From Paenalicyclobacillus cellulosilyticus (GTDB lineage Bacteria; Bacillota; Bacilli; Alicyclobacillales; Alicyclobacillaceae), in assembly GCF_014647315.1 (NCBI RefSeq), contig NZ_BMOY01000030.1, forward strand, positions 1-35,897: DNA of 35,897 nt, given 5' to 3'. Every line of letters begins with the position of its first letter. Within the stretch, counting starts at the first letter, position 1. This document shows, piece by piece, positions 21,508 through 33,124 of the stretch. The notes under the pieces are model-generated. The model saw only the letters and a list, made by a program, of their open reading frames with translations. It ran no database searches and was not told the DNA's origin. Both the position numbers and the translations under genes were made by a program.

Positions 21508-22760
21508 CGGCCGCGCGGAGGGACGGTTGGCGCGTCATCCTGCCCGGCGCCACCATCGGCGTCCTCGGCGGCGGCCAACTGGGGCGGATGATGGCCTTGG
21601 CGGGGCGGGCCATGGGCTACCGGTTCTGGACGCTCGACCCGACCCCCGATTCCCCCTGCGGCCAGGTGGCGGACGGCCAAATCGTCGCCGCGTATGACGA
21701 TCTCGCCGCCGCGCGCGACCTGGCGGCGCGCTGCGACGTGGTGACCTACGAGTTCGAAAACGTGGACGCGGGCGTCGCCCGCGTCCTCGCGGAGACGGCG
21801 TACGTGCCGCAGGGCAGCGAACTGTTGCGCATCACCCAGCACCGCCTGCGCGAGAAGGCGGCCGTCACCCGGGCGGGCGCGCCGGTGGCGGCATACCGGC
21901 CCGTCACGACGTGGGAAGACCTCAGCGCGGCGGTGGACGACATTGGCCTGCCGGCGGTGCTGAAGACCACGACGGGCGGCTACGACGGCAAGGGGCAGTG
22001 GCTCCTGCACAGCCGGGAGGACGCACAGGCCGCCTGGGCCGCGGGTGCGGGCGCGTGGGCCGCAGAGGGGGTGGCCAAGCGCGCACGGCGGGCGCCGGCG
22101 GGGCATGGCACGGCGCACCCCGGCGCGATGGACGATGGCCTGGATGAAGCGCCGCTCATCCTGGAACAGTTTGTGCCGTTTGCGCACGAGCTGTCGGTCA
22201 TCGTGGCGCGCACTGCGGACGGGCGGGTGCAGAGCTTTCCGGTCGCCGAGAACATCCACCGCCAGCACATCCTGCACATGTCCGTCGTCCCGGCGCGCAT
22301 CCCGGGCGAGATCCAAGCCGAGGCGCAGCGCCTGGCCGAGGCGGTGGCCGGCGCACTCGGCGTGGTGGGGCTGCTGGCGGTGGAGATGTTCCTCGACGGC
22401 GACGGACGCCTGTACGTGAACGAGCTGGCGCCGCGCCCGCACAACTCGGGCCACTACACCATGGACGCCTGCATGACCTCCCAGTTTGAACAACACATCC
22501 GCGCCATCTGCGGCCTGCCGCTGGGCAGGACGACCCTGCTCACCCCGGTCGTGATGGTGAACATCCTCGGCGAGCACCTCGCACCGGTGCTCGACCTGGT
22601 GCCGCGGCTGCCGGATCATGTGAAGCTCCACCTCTACGGCAAAGCGGAGGCGAAGCCGAAGCGGAAGATGGGGCACCTGAACATTCTCGCCGACCGGGTC
22701 GAGGATGCCATCGCCACCGTGCGGGCGCTCGGGGTCTTTGGTCCGGAACCGGAAGCCTGA
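21504..22760 (+). CDS. purK: N5-carboxyaminoimidazole ribonucleotide synthase PurK
   Basis: A 418-aa ATP-grasp enzyme carboxylating AIR with ATP and bicarbonate. Features: [31 protein letters not shown], the ATP-grasp loop [16 protein letters not shown] and [17 protein letters not shown] at the active site. About 35 residues near 180-215, rich in Ala, Gly and Arg ([20 protein letters not shown]), are inserted before [19 protein letters not shown]; this makes it longer than the usual ~380. ATG 21504 overlaps purE as ATGA. It ends the first purine unit. Confidence 0.95.
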   Translation: MTAARRDGWRVILPGATIGVLGGGQLGRMMALAGRAMGYRFWTLDPTPDSPCGQVADGQIVAAYDDLAAARDLAARCDVVTYEFENVDAGVARVLAETAYVPQGSELLRITQHRLREKAAVTRAGAPVAAYRPVTTWEDLSAAVDDIGLPAVLKTTTGGYDGKGQWLLHSREDAQAAWAAGAGAWAAEGVAKRARRAPAGHGTAHPGAMDDGLDEAPLILEQFVPFAHELSVIVARTADGRVQSFPVAENIHRQHILHMSVVPARIPGEIQAEAQRLAEAVAGALGVVGLLAVEMFLDGDGRLYVNELAPRPHNSGHYTMDACMTSQFEQHIRAICGLPLGRTTLLTPVVMVNILGEHLAPVLDLVPRLPDHVKLHLYGKAEAKPKRKMGHLNILADRVEDAIATVRALGVFGPEPEA

Positions 22761-22796
22761 CCGGGGAGCACGGCGCGATCGGCGGCGCGCGGCCGG

Positions 22797-22841
22797 AACA
22801 CCGAACGTTCTACGTGATTGGAAGAAATATCGTTCGGATTT
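22797..22841 (+). promoter_or_regulatory. Inverted pair of PurR-type boxes
   Basis: Box 1 reads AACACCGAACGTT (22797-22809). Box 2, on the opposite strand, reads AATCCGAACGATA (22829-22841 region). Both contain the invariant CCGAAC of the Bacillus PurR PurBox, in inverted orientation with a spacer of about 19 bp. They lie immediately upstream of the -35 of the purB promoter, where PurR represses when PRPP is low. Confidence 0.75.
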
Positions 22842-22844
22842 TGG

Positions 22845-22874
22845 TTGACGCGCGATGGCCGCCAAGGGTACACT
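22845..22874 (+). promoter_or_regulatory. Promoter of the purB-D operon
   Basis: TTGACG (22845-22850), 18 nt, TACACT (22869-22874), directly after the PurR boxes. The ~65-nt leader contains a perfect hairpin at 22894-22918. Confidence 0.75.
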
Positions 22875-22893
22875 GAAGGCGCAAAACGATGCG

Positions 22894-22918
22894 GCGCCGT
22901 GCGAATTTCGCACGGCGC
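22894..22918 (+). other. Perfect hairpin in the purB leader
   Basis: GCGCCGTGCG (22894-22903) pairs with CGCACGGCGC (22909-22918) around AATTT. There is no U-tract, so it is more likely a 5'-end stabiliser than a terminator. Confidence 0.6.
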
Positions 22919-22944
22919 ACACGTCGTGAAAGGGGCGGCGATGG

Positions 22945-24237
22945 GTGATTGAACGGTATACGCGGCCGGAGATGGGCCGTTTGTGGACGCTGGAGGAACG
23001 ATTTCGTTGGTGGCTGAAGGTCGAGGTCCTCGCCGTCGAGGCGTGGGCGAGCATCGGCGTCATCCCGGAGGAGGACGCCGCCAAGATCCGCGATCGCGCC
23101 ACGTTCCGCGTCGAGCGGGTGCTTGAACTGGAGCAGCAGACCCGCCACGACGTGGTGGCGTTCACGCGCGCGGTGTCCGAATCGCTCGGCCCGGAACGCA
23201 AATGGGTGCATTACGGCCTCACTTCGACCGACGTGGTCGATACGGCCCTCTCCGCGCAAATTCAGGAAGCGGTGAAAATCATCCGCCAGGATTTCGCGGC
23301 GTTGCTCGCCACGCTCCGGCAGCTGGCGGACAAACACCGGTACACCATCATGATGGGCCGCACGCACGGGGTGCACGCGGAGCCGACCACCTTCGGCCTC
23401 AAGGCCGCCCTGTGGTACGCGGAGTTGCTGCGGGACCTGGAGCGGTTCGAGGCGGCCGCCGAGCGGATGCGCTACGGCAAGATCTCCGGCGCCGTCGGTA
23501 CGTACGCCAACGTCGATCCGCGCGTCGAGGAGTACGTCTGCCACCGCCTCGGGCTCAAACCGGCGCCCATCAGCACCCAGACCCTGCAGCGGGATCGCCA
23601 CGCGGAGTTTTTGTTCGCCCTCGCCTTGACCGGCACCACCCTGGACAAGATGGCCACCGAGATCCGCGCCCTGCAGAAGTCGGAAGTGCGCGAGGTGGAG
23701 GAGCCGTTCTACGAAGGCCAAAAAGGGTCGTCCGCGATGCCGCACAAGCGCAATCCGGTCGGCTGCGAGCAGATAAGCGGCCTGGCGCGCATCCTGCGCG
23801 GGTACGTGGTGCCGGCGCTTGAAGACGTGGTGCTCTGGCACGAGCGGGACATCAGCCACTCGTCGGTCGAGCGGGTCATCATCCCGGACGCGACGATTCT
23901 CATCGATTACATGCTGCACCGGATGAACCGCATCCTCGCCGACCTGCGCGTGTATCCCGAGCGTATGAAGCGCAACATGGAGCGGACGTTCGGCCTGACC
24001 TACTCGCAGCGGGTGCTCACCGCCCTCATCGACAAGGGCGTGTCGCGGGAGGAGGCGTACGACGCCGTCCAGCCGTGCGCGATGCGCGCGTGGGAAGAGG
24101 AGCGTCCGTTCTATGAGCTGATCCGCGAGTCGCCGCTGGTGAAGGAAAAACTGACGCAAGAGGAATTGGACGCTTGTTTCGATCCCGCTTGGCACCTGAA
24201 GCACGTGGACACCATCCTGGCCCGGCTCGGCATCTGA
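22945..24237 (+). CDS. purB: Adenylosuccinate lyase PurB
   Basis: A 430-aa fumarase/aspartase-superfamily lyase acting twice: on SAICAR in IMP synthesis and on adenylosuccinate in AMP synthesis. Features: MIERYTRPEMGRLWTLEERF at the start, HYGLTSTDVVDTALS, TIMMGRTHGVHAEPTTFGLK and the signature SSAMPHKRNPVGCE with the catalytic Ser loop. The length equals B. subtilis PurB (431). The GTG at 22945 is preceded by AAAGGGG at 10 nt; the nearby ATG at 22941 opens only three codons. It is the first gene behind the PurR-box promoter, and a 30-bp gap separates it from purC. Confidence 0.96.
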   Translation: MIERYTRPEMGRLWTLEERFRWWLKVEVLAVEAWASIGVIPEEDAAKIRDRATFRVERVLELEQQTRHDVVAFTRAVSESLGPERKWVHYGLTSTDVVDTALSAQIQEAVKIIRQDFAALLATLRQLADKHRYTIMMGRTHGVHAEPTTFGLKAALWYAELLRDLERFEAAAERMRYGKISGAVGTYANVDPRVEEYVCHRLGLKPAPISTQTLQRDRHAEFLFALALTGTTLDKMATEIRALQKSEVREVEEPFYEGQKGSSAMPHKRNPVGCEQISGLARILRGYVVPALEDVVLWHERDISHSSVERVIIPDATILIDYMLHRMNRILADLRVYPERMKRNMERTFGLTYSQRVLTALIDKGVSREEAYDAVQPCAMRAWEEERPFYELIRESPLVKEKLTQEELDACFDPAWHLKHVDTILARLGI

Positions 24238-24267
24238 CCGTGCCCGGGCGGCAAGGAGGCGGCCGCC

Positions 24268-25083
24268 ATGGCGGCAAACGAGAAGCATCCGGAAGGACAT
24301 CCTGGACACGATGCGGGCGCAACCCTGGTTTCGGGCCGGCCGGCCCGAACCGGCGCAGGCGTGCCCCGCAAAGGTGCGCAATTATATGAAGGCAAGGCCA
24401 AGAAGGTGTTCGCGACCGACCGGCCGGATGCGTACATCGTCGAATACAAGGACGACGCGACCGCGTTCAACGGCGAGAAGCGCGGCACCATTCCCGGCAA
24501 GGGCGTCGTCAACAACCGGATGAGCAACTTCTTTTTCCGGCTCTTGGCGCAGCACGGCGTCGCCAACCACTTTTTGGCGGAGTTGTCGGAGCGGGAGGCG
24601 CTGGTGTGCGCGGTGCGCATCCTGCCGCTGGAGGTGGTGGTGCGCAACCTGGCGGCGGGCAGCATGGCCAAGCGCCTCGGCCTGCCGGAAGGCCAGGCGC
24701 TGGCGCAGCCGGTGGTCGAGTTCTACTACAAGGACGACCGCCTCGGCGACCCTTGGGTGAACGAAGACCACATCCGCGCGCTCGGCTGGGCGGACGCGGC
24801 GCAACTGGCGCACATCCGGGCGACGGCGCTGCGCGTCAACGAGGTGCTGGCCGCGTTCTTGGCGCCGCGCGGGGTGCGGCTGGTCGATTTCAAGCTGGAG
24901 TTTGGCGAAACACCGGCGGGCGACCTTCTGCTCGCGGACGAAATCTCGCCGGACACCTGCCGCTTCTGGGACGCGGCGACCGGCGAGCGGTTGGACAAGG
25001 ACCGCTTCCGGCGCGATCTCGGCGGCGTGGAGGCGGCGTACGCCGAGATGCTGCGCCGGGTGCTCGGGGAAGGAGAGGTCTGA
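24268..25083 (+). CDS. purC: SAICAR synthase PurC with N-terminal extension
   Basis: A 271-aa ligase joining CAIR and aspartate with ATP. The conserved enzyme starts near residue 37 ([16 protein letters not shown]) and continues with [45 protein letters not shown] and [14 protein letters not shown]. The first ~36 residues are an extra Gly/Pro/His-rich extension. The ATG at 24268 is supported by AAGGAGG 8 nt upstream, and no later start has a comparable site, so the extension is probably translated. Family members are usually about 235-240 aa. Confidence 0.95.
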   Translation: MAANEKHPEGHPGHDAGATLVSGRPARTGAGVPRKGAQLYEGKAKKVFATDRPDAYIVEYKDDATAFNGEKRGTIPGKGVVNNRMSNFFFRLLAQHGVANHFLAELSEREALVCAVRILPLEVVVRNLAAGSMAKRLGLPEGQALAQPVVEFYYKDDRLGDPWVNEDHIRALGWADAAQLAHIRATALRVNEVLAAFLAPRGVRLVDFKLEFGETPAGDLLLADEISPDTCRFWDAATGERLDKDRFRRDLGGVEAAYAEMLRRVLGEGEV

Positions 25084-25084
25084 C

Positions 25085-25369
25085 ATGGCGACGTGGAAGG
25101 CGCAGGTGCGCGTCTGGCTCAAGCCGAGCGTGTTCGATCCGCAGGGCCGCGCGGTGGAGCAGGCGCTGCACAGCCTCGGCTACACCGGTGTGGGCGAGGT
25201 GCGGATCGGCAAGTACATGGAACTGCGGCTGGAGGCGGCGTCGGAAGCAGAAGCGGCGGCACAGGTGCGCGCGATGTGCGACGCGGTGCTGGTCAACCCG
25301 GTGATGGAGACGTACGCGTTCTCGCTCGAACCGTGGGCAAAGGACGCGCGGGCGGAGGCGTCGGCATGA
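25085..25369 (+). CDS. purS: FGAM synthase subunit PurS
   Basis: A 94-aa protein bridging PurL and PurQ in the three-part formylglycinamidine synthase; it forms the ammonia-channel complex. Motifs: KAQVRVWLKPSVFDPQGRAV, ALHSLGYTGVGEVRIGKYME, and VNPVMETYAFSLEP near the end. The start ATG lies one base after the purC stop, with AAGGAGAGG inside purC. It overlaps purQ by ATGA. Confidence 0.95.
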   Translation: MATWKAQVRVWLKPSVFDPQGRAVEQALHSLGYTGVGEVRIGKYMELRLEAASEAEAAAQVRAMCDAVLVNPVMETYAFSLEPWAKDARAEASA

Positions 25370-26038
25370 GGTGGGCGGTGATCGTCTTTCCGGGCTCGAA
25401 CTGCGACGACGACGCGGTGGCGGCCATCACCCGCGCGACGGGCGACGAGGTGGTCAAGGTCTGGCACCAGGAGCGGGATCTCCGCCCGTATGACGCCATC
25501 GTGCTGCCGGGCGGGTTTTCCTACGGCGATTACCTGCGCTGCGGTGCCATCGCCCGCTTCAGCCCGGTGATGGCTGCGGTGCGGGCGGAGGCGGAGGCGG
25601 GCAAACTCGTGCTCGGCATCTGCAACGGGTTCCAGATCCTCACTGAGGCGGGGCTTTTGCCGGGCGCTTTGGTCCGCAACCACCACCTGCAGTTCCGGTG
25701 CGAGATGGCGGAGTTGGTGGTGGAGAACGACCGCTCCCCGTTCACGTCGTTGTACCGGCGAGGGGAGCGGGTCCGCATCCCCATCGCGCACGGAGAAGGG
25801 CGGTATATCGCGGACGAAGCGGTGCTCGACGAGCTGGCGCGGGCGGGGCGGATCGCGTTCACCTACGCCGCCGACGTGAACGGGTCGGCCCGCCGCATCG
25901 CCGGGGTCCTCAACGAGCGCGGCAACGTGCTCGGCCTGATGCCGCACCCGGAACGGGCGGTCGCAGCCTGGATGGGTTCGGAGGACGGCTTGCGCATGTT
26001 CGCGGCCATCCACCGCGCCGTGGAGGAGGGAGTCCACG

Positions 26039-26046
<8 letters not shown>
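25366..26046 (+). CDS. purQ: FGAM synthase glutaminase subunit PurQ
   Basis: A 226-aa class I glutamine amidotransferase supplying ammonia to PurL. N-terminal [28 protein letters not shown], the nucleophile Cys86 in [16 protein letters not shown] and the His/Glu of the triad in [11 protein letters not shown] are all present. The start is coupled to purS by ATGA; the stop lies 8 nt into purL. Confidence 0.96.
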
Positions 26047-28275
<2,229 letters not shown>

Positions 28276-28279
<4 letters not shown>

Positions 28280-29730
28280 TCTTGTGGGACAAACCGCGCG
28301 AAGAGTGCGGCGTGTTTGGGGTATTCGGCCACCCGGCCGCGGCCGAGGTGACGTACTACGCGTTGATTGCGCTGCAGCACCGCGGCCAGGAAGCGGCCGG
28401 GATTGCGAGCACGGCGGACGGACGGATGTACAGCCACCGCGGCCTCGGTCTGTTGACGGACGTGTTCGCGGACGTGCCGCTGCAACGCCTCCCGGGTCGG
28501 GCGGCCATCGGCCACGTCCGCTACTCGACGGCTGGATCGAACACGGTGCAAAACGCCCAGCCCATCGTGGTCGGCACGCATCAGGGCAATCTGGCGCTGG
28601 CCCACAACGGCAACCTGGTGAATGCGCGCCAACTGCGGATTGAGCTGGAGAAGCAAGGCAGCCTGTTTCAGTCGACGAGCGACACCGAGGTGGTGTTGCA
28701 CCTCATCGCCCGCGCCGGCCGCGGCAGCCTGGTGGAGAACATCCAGGCGGCGCTGCGACAGGTTGTCGGGGGTTACGCACTCGTCTTTCTCTCCGACGAT
28801 GCGCTCATCGCGGTGCGCGATCCGCACGGCCTGCGCCCGCTCGCGCTCGGCCGCCTCGGCGATGCGTGGGCGGTGGCGTCCGAGTCGTGCGCGTTCGAGA
28901 CCATCGGTGCCACCTTCGTGCGCGACGTGGAGCCGGGGGAGATGATCCTCGTCGACGAACGCGGCCTGCGGACCATCCCGCCGGCCGCGCGCGTGCCAAA
29001 GCGCCTCTGCACGTTCGAACACATCTACTTCGCGCGTCCGGACAGCGACATCGACGGCTGGAACGTGCACGCCATCCGCAAGCAGCTCGGCCGGATCCTC
29101 GCGCGCAAGCACCCGGCGCAGGGGGACATCGTGATTGGCGTGCCGGACTCCAGCATCTCGGCGGCGGCCGGGTTTGCTGAAGCGAGCGGCATTCCGCTCG
29201 AGATGGGCCTGGTGAAAAACCGCTACATCGCGCGCACGTTCATCCAGCCCTCGCAGGAGTTGCGCGACGCGGGCGTGCGCTTGAAACTGAACGCCGTGCG
29301 GTCGGTGGTCGACGGGAGGCGGGTGGTGCTCATCGACGACTCCATCGTGCGCGGAACGACGAGCCGGCGCATCGTCCAGCTGCTGCGCGAAGCGGGGGCG
29401 ACCGAGGTGCACGTGCGCATCGCCAGCCCGCCTTACAAGAGCACCTGTCACTACGGCATCGACACCTCGTCGAAAGGCCAATTGGTGGCGGCGTCGCACA
29501 CGGTGGAGGAGATCCGGGAACTCATCGGCGCGGATTCGCTCGCCTTTCTCACCGTGGACGAGTTGATGAGCGCGTTCGGCTTTGCGCCGGGTTCGGCGTA
29601 CCCGTTCTGCAACGCCTGTTTCACCGGCGCGTATCCAACGCCTGTCCACGACATGGAAAAGCTGGCGAACGAGACGCGCGCCTCGGCGGCCGTTGCACCG
29701 CGCCGGGCGACCACGGGGGTGAGTGGATGA
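28276..29730 (+). CDS. purF: Amidophosphoribosyltransferase PurF
   Basis: A 484-aa enzyme catalysing the committed step, PRPP plus glutamine to phosphoribosylamine. A 10-residue propeptide ([10 protein letters not shown]) precedes the catalytic Cys11 (CGVFGVFGH), exposed after self-cleavage. The PRPP loop is [15 protein letters not shown]. Four cysteines at the 4Fe-4S positions of Bacillus PurF are present: [16 protein letters not shown], and both in FCNACFTG. The oxygen-sensitive cluster type is therefore expected. ATGA overlaps exist with purL before and purM after. The ~15-residue C-terminal tail is unconserved. Confidence 0.97.
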
Positions 29731-30785
29731 GCGGCGCAAAACGGTACAAAGCGGCCGGGGTGGACATCGACGCGGGCAACGCGGCGGCCAAGCGGTATGC
29801 GGAGATTGCGCGCAGGACGGCGCGGCCTGAGGTATTGGCCGGCATCGGCGGCTTCGCCGGCGGATTCGCGCTCGACCTCCGCAAGTATCCCGAGCCGGTG
29901 CTCGTCGCGGGCACGGACGGGGTCGGGACGAAATTGAAGATCGCGTTTGCGCTCGGGCGCCATGACACCATCGGGATCGACTGTGTGGCGATGTGCGTGA
30001 ACGACATTCTGGTGACGGGCGCGGAGCCGTTGTTTTTCCTCGACTACCTGGCGGTCGGGCGCCTCGACGTGGAGACGGCGGCGGCGGTGGTGCGCGGCGT
30101 GGCGCAGGGGTGCGCGGAGGCCGGCTGTGCCCTCATTGGCGGCGAGACGGCGGAGATGCCGGGGATGTACGCACCCGGCGAGTACGACGTGGCCGGTTTT
30201 GCGGTCGGCGTGGTCAACCGGAGCGACATGGTGGACGGCCGTGACATCCGGCCGGGCGACGTGGTGCTCGGCCTCGCCAGCTCGGGCGTGCATGCAAACG
30301 GGTATTCGCTGGTGCGGGAGCTCGTGGCGTCTTCCGGGCTCACCTGGGACGACGTCCCACCCGGATGGGACGAGCCGCTCGGCGAGGTGCTGCTGCGGCC
30401 GACCCGGATCTACGTGCGAACGGTGCTCGGGCTGCGCGCCGCAGGCGTGCCCGTCAAAGGTATGGCTCACATCACCGGCGGCGGCCTCGTCGACAACGTG
30501 CCGCGCTGCCTGCCGCCCGGGGTGGCCGCGAAGATCTCGCTGCGCGCGTGGCCGCTGCCGCCGGTCTTCCGATGGCTCGTCGCAGAGAGCGGAATGTCGT
30601 TGCCGGAAGCGGCACGGGTGTGGAACCTCGGCATCGGATACGTCCTGGTGGTCGATCCCGCCGCTGCTGCGGCCGCCGAGGCGCGGTTGCGCGCTGCCGG
30701 TGAAACGGTGTACCGGGTGGGCGAGATCGTCCCGGCGGAACCTGGCGCCGCGCCGTGCGTGGTGATCGAGGGGGCGGACGGATGA
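29727..30785 (+). CDS. purM: AIR synthase PurM
   Basis: A 352-aa ATP-dependent cyclo-ligase forming AIR from FGAM. Typical stretches: [78 protein letters not shown] and [19 protein letters not shown]. The segment usually read as RTFNMGIG is [10 protein letters not shown] here, a mild divergence. ATGA overlaps with purF and purN indicate translational coupling. Confidence 0.96.
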   Translation: MSGAKRYKAAGVDIDAGNAAAKRYAEIARRTARPEVLAGIGGFAGGFALDLRKYPEPVLVAGTDGVGTKLKIAFALGRHDTIGIDCVAMCVNDILVTGAEPLFFLDYLAVGRLDVETAAAVVRGVAQGCAEAGCALIGGETAEMPGMYAPGEYDVAGFAVGVVNRSDMVDGRDIRPGDVVLGLASSGVHANGYSLVRELVASSGLTWDDVPPGWDEPLGEVLLRPTRIYVRTVLGLRAAGVPVKGMAHITGGGLVDNVPRCLPPGVAAKISLRAWPLPPVFRWLVAESGMSLPEAARVWNLGIGYVLVVDPAAAAAAEARLRAAGETVYRVGEIVPAEPGAAPCVVIEGADG

Positions 30786-31417
30786 GCACGGACGCGCGCG
30801 TCCCGATTGCGGTGTTCGTGTCCGGCAACGGCAGCAACCTGCAGGCGCTCCTCGACGTCGAGCGCGCCGATCCGTCGTGGCCCGCCTGCATTCGGCTGGT
30901 GGTGTCGGACGTGCCCGGTTGCCGCGCGCTGGCCAGGGCGCAAGCGGCCGGGGTGGAGGTGTTTGCGGCGCGCCCGGCCGACTTTCCGGACAAGGCGTCG
31001 TTCGAGCGGGCGGTGCTCGCCAAGCTGCGGGCGCGCCAGGTGGAGTGGCTCATCCTCGCCGGGTACATGCGGATCATCGGGCCGGTGTTGCTGTCGGCGT
31101 ACCCGAACCGGATCCTCAACATCCATCCGTCGCTGCTGCCCGCGTTCCCAGGGCGGCACGCCGTGCGGGATGCGTTGGCGGCAGGCGTGGCGGAGACCGG
31201 CGTGACCGTCCACTTTGTCGACGAGGGCATCGACACCGGGCCGGTCATCGCCCAGCGGCGGGTACCCGTACGCCCCGGCATGACCGAGGAAGAACTGCTG
31301 GCGGCGATTCACGCGGTGGAGCACCAGTTGTATCCTGAAGTCATCCGCCGCTTGCTGACGAGGCATGAGAAAGGAGAGGACGCCGGTGGCGGCTTGGGCA
31401 TTGGTCAGCGTGTATGA
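30782..31417 (+). CDS. purN: Phosphoribosylglycinamide formyltransferase PurN
   Basis: A 211-aa enzyme transferring the formyl group of 10-formyl-THF to GAR. The phosphate-binding loop is [15 protein letters not shown]. The catalytic triad region shows [13 protein letters not shown] (Asn and His) and [16 protein letters not shown] (Asp). The start is coupled to purM by ATGA. The last ~20 residues, encoded over the purH ribosome site and start, are Gly-rich and unconserved. Confidence 0.96.
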   Translation: MSTDARVPIAVFVSGNGSNLQALLDVERADPSWPACIRLVVSDVPGCRALARAQAAGVEVFAARPADFPDKASFERAVLAKLRARQVEWLILAGYMRIIGPVLLSAYPNRILNIHPSLLPAFPGRHAVRDALAAGVAETGVTVHFVDEGIDTGPVIAQRRVPVRPGMTEEELLAAIHAVEHQLYPEVIRRLLTRHEKGEDAGGGLGIGQRV

Positions 31418-33038
31418 CAAGCGCGGCGTGGTGGCGTTTTGTCGCCGGCTGCGGGAAGCAGGCTACGGCATCCTGTCCACCGGCGGGACGGCCCGGCACC
31501 TGCAGGAACACGGGATCCCGGTGACCTTGGTCGAGGAGTACACCGGGTTTCCGGAGTTGCTCGACGGGCGGGTGAAGACCTTACATCCCAAGGTGCACGG
31601 CGGGCTGCTGGGGTTGCGCGACGATCCGCGGCATGTGGCGCAGATGGCCGCGCACGGGATGGAGCGGATCGACGTCGTGGCGGTGAACCTGTACCCGTTC
31701 ACCGACACTGTCGCCCGCCCGGGGGTGACGTTCGCGGAAGCCATCGAGATGATTGACATCGGCGGTCCGGCCATGCTGCGCGCGGCGGCGAAAAACCACC
31801 GCTTCTGCGCGCCGGTCGTCGACCCGGACGACTACCCGTGGGTGGCGGACGCCTTGTGCGGCGGCGGGTTGTCGGACGCGCAGCGGGTGTACCTGGCGGC
31901 CAAGGTGTTCGCGGCGACTTCGGCGTACGACGCGGCCATCCGGGCCTATTTGGCGTCGTTCGCGGCCAAGGTGCAACCGGGCGCGGGCCAAGCGGGCACC
32001 GGGCCGGACGGGCAAGCGGGCGCGGATCGTGACGGCGCCGGTGCCGCGGCCGCCGCGTGCGGGAAGCCGGACGCAGAGGCGGCGTGGCCGGAGGTGCTCA
32101 CCGTCTCCTTCTTCTCCAGGCAGCCGCTGCGCTACGGGGAGAACCCGCACCAACCCGCCCACTTTTACGCCGACCCCGGCGCGGGCCCGCAGACCATCGC
32201 CGGCGCGCGCCAGTGGCAGGGCAAGGAGCTGTCGTACAACAACATCCAGGACGCGGACGCGGCGCTCACCCTCCTGCGCAGCTTGGACGATCTCGGCAAA
32301 CCCGCGGTGGTGGCGGTCAAGCACATGAACCCGTGCGGTGTCGGGATCGGCGAGACCATCCACGAGGCGTTCGCGCGGGCGCACGAGGCGGATCCGGTCT
32401 CCATCTTCGGCGGCATCGTCGCCTGCAACCGGCCGGTCGACGAAGCGCTCGCCGAGCGGCTGACGGAGCTGTTCCTGGAGATTGTGGTGGCGCCGTCGTT
32501 CACCGACGCGGCGCTGGCGCGCTTCGCCCGCAAGAAGAACGTGCGCTTGCTCACGGTCGACATGCAGGCCCCGTTGTGGCGGCCGGACGACCTCTGGTTC
32601 CGGCGGGTCTCGGGCGGGATCCTGGTCCAGCGGCCGGACGTGGCGCTCGCGCGCGACTGGCAGGTGGTCACGGAGCGGGCGCCGAGCGAAGCGGAACGGC
32701 GCGCGCTCGACTTCGCGTGGCGGGTGGTGAAGCACGTGAAGTCGAACGCCATTGTCCTGGCGAACGAGACGATGACGCTCGGCATCGGCGCCGGGCAGAT
32801 GAACCGCGTGGGAGCGGCGAAGATCGCCATCGCCCAGGCGGGCGCGCGGGCGAAAGGCGCGGTGTTGGCGTCGGACGCGTTCTTCCCGATGCGCGACACG
32901 GTCGATGCGGCGGCGGCGGCCGGGGTGACCGCCATCATCCAGCCGGGTGGATCGATCCGCGACGCGGAGAGCATCGCGGCGGCGAACGAACACGGCATCG
33001 CCATGGTGTTCACCGGCGAGCGCCACTTTTGGCATTGA
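31386..33038 (+). CDS. purH: Bifunctional AICAR transformylase/IMP cyclohydrolase PurH
   Basis: A 550-aa enzyme for the last two steps to IMP. The N-terminal MGS-like cyclohydrolase has [30 protein letters not shown] and VKTLHPKVHGGLL. The transformylase has LRYGENPHQPAHFY, VVAVKHMNPCGVGIG and the catalytic region KSNAIVLANETMTLGIGAGQ. A ~40-residue Gly/Ala/Asp-rich insertion (around GAGQAGTGPDGQAGADRDG) separates the domains, so the protein is longer than the usual ~512. GTG 31386, 6 nt after AAAGGAGAGG, is preferred over the ATG at 31365, which would precede that site. It overlaps purN by 32 nt. Its stop lies in the first unit of a 17-bp tandem repeat. Confidence 0.95.
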   Translation: MAAWALVSVYDKRGVVAFCRRLREAGYGILSTGGTARHLQEHGIPVTLVEEYTGFPELLDGRVKTLHPKVHGGLLGLRDDPRHVAQMAAHGMERIDVVAVNLYPFTDTVARPGVTFAEAIEMIDIGGPAMLRAAAKNHRFCAPVVDPDDYPWVADALCGGGLSDAQRVYLAAKVFAATSAYDAAIRAYLASFAAKVQPGAGQAGTGPDGQAGADRDGAGAAAAACGKPDAEAAWPEVLTVSFFSRQPLRYGENPHQPAHFYADPGAGPQTIAGARQWQGKELSYNNIQDADAALTLLRSLDDLGKPAVVAVKHMNPCGVGIGETIHEAFARAHEADPVSIFGGIVACNRPVDEALAERLTELFLEIVVAPSFTDAALARFARKKNVRLLTVDMQAPLWRPDDLWFRRVSGGILVQRPDVALARDWQVVTERAPSEAERRALDFAWRVVKHVKSNAIVLANETMTLGIGAGQMNRVGAAKIAIAQAGARAKGAVLASDAFFPMRDTVDAAAAAGVTAIIQPGGSIRDAESIAAANEHGIAMVFTGERHFWH

Positions 33039-33099
33039 GGCGGTGCCGGCTTTGACGTGGTGCTGGCATTGAGGTGGTGCTGGCATTGAGGTGGTGCGA
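33032..33099 (+). repeat. Four tandem 17-bp repeats between purH and purD
   Basis: The unit GCATTGAGGTGGTGCTG occurs at 33032, 33049, 33066 and 33083. The third copy matches the unit exactly, the fourth differs at its last two bases, and the first two carry a few changes each. The first copy contains the purH stop codon (33036-33038), and every copy carries TGA. The array ends about 10 bp before the purD ribosome site. Confidence 0.95.
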
Positions 33100-33124
33100 G
33101 GCAGGCGGCAAGGAGGGACGCTGC

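Noticed and set aside
22941..22952. ATG at 22941 as the purB start
   Set aside because: It opens only three codons before TGA. The GTG at 22945 opens the full PurB frame.
33032..33099. CRISPR-like array
   Set aside because: The 17-bp units are directly contiguous with no spacers, and there are no cas genes.
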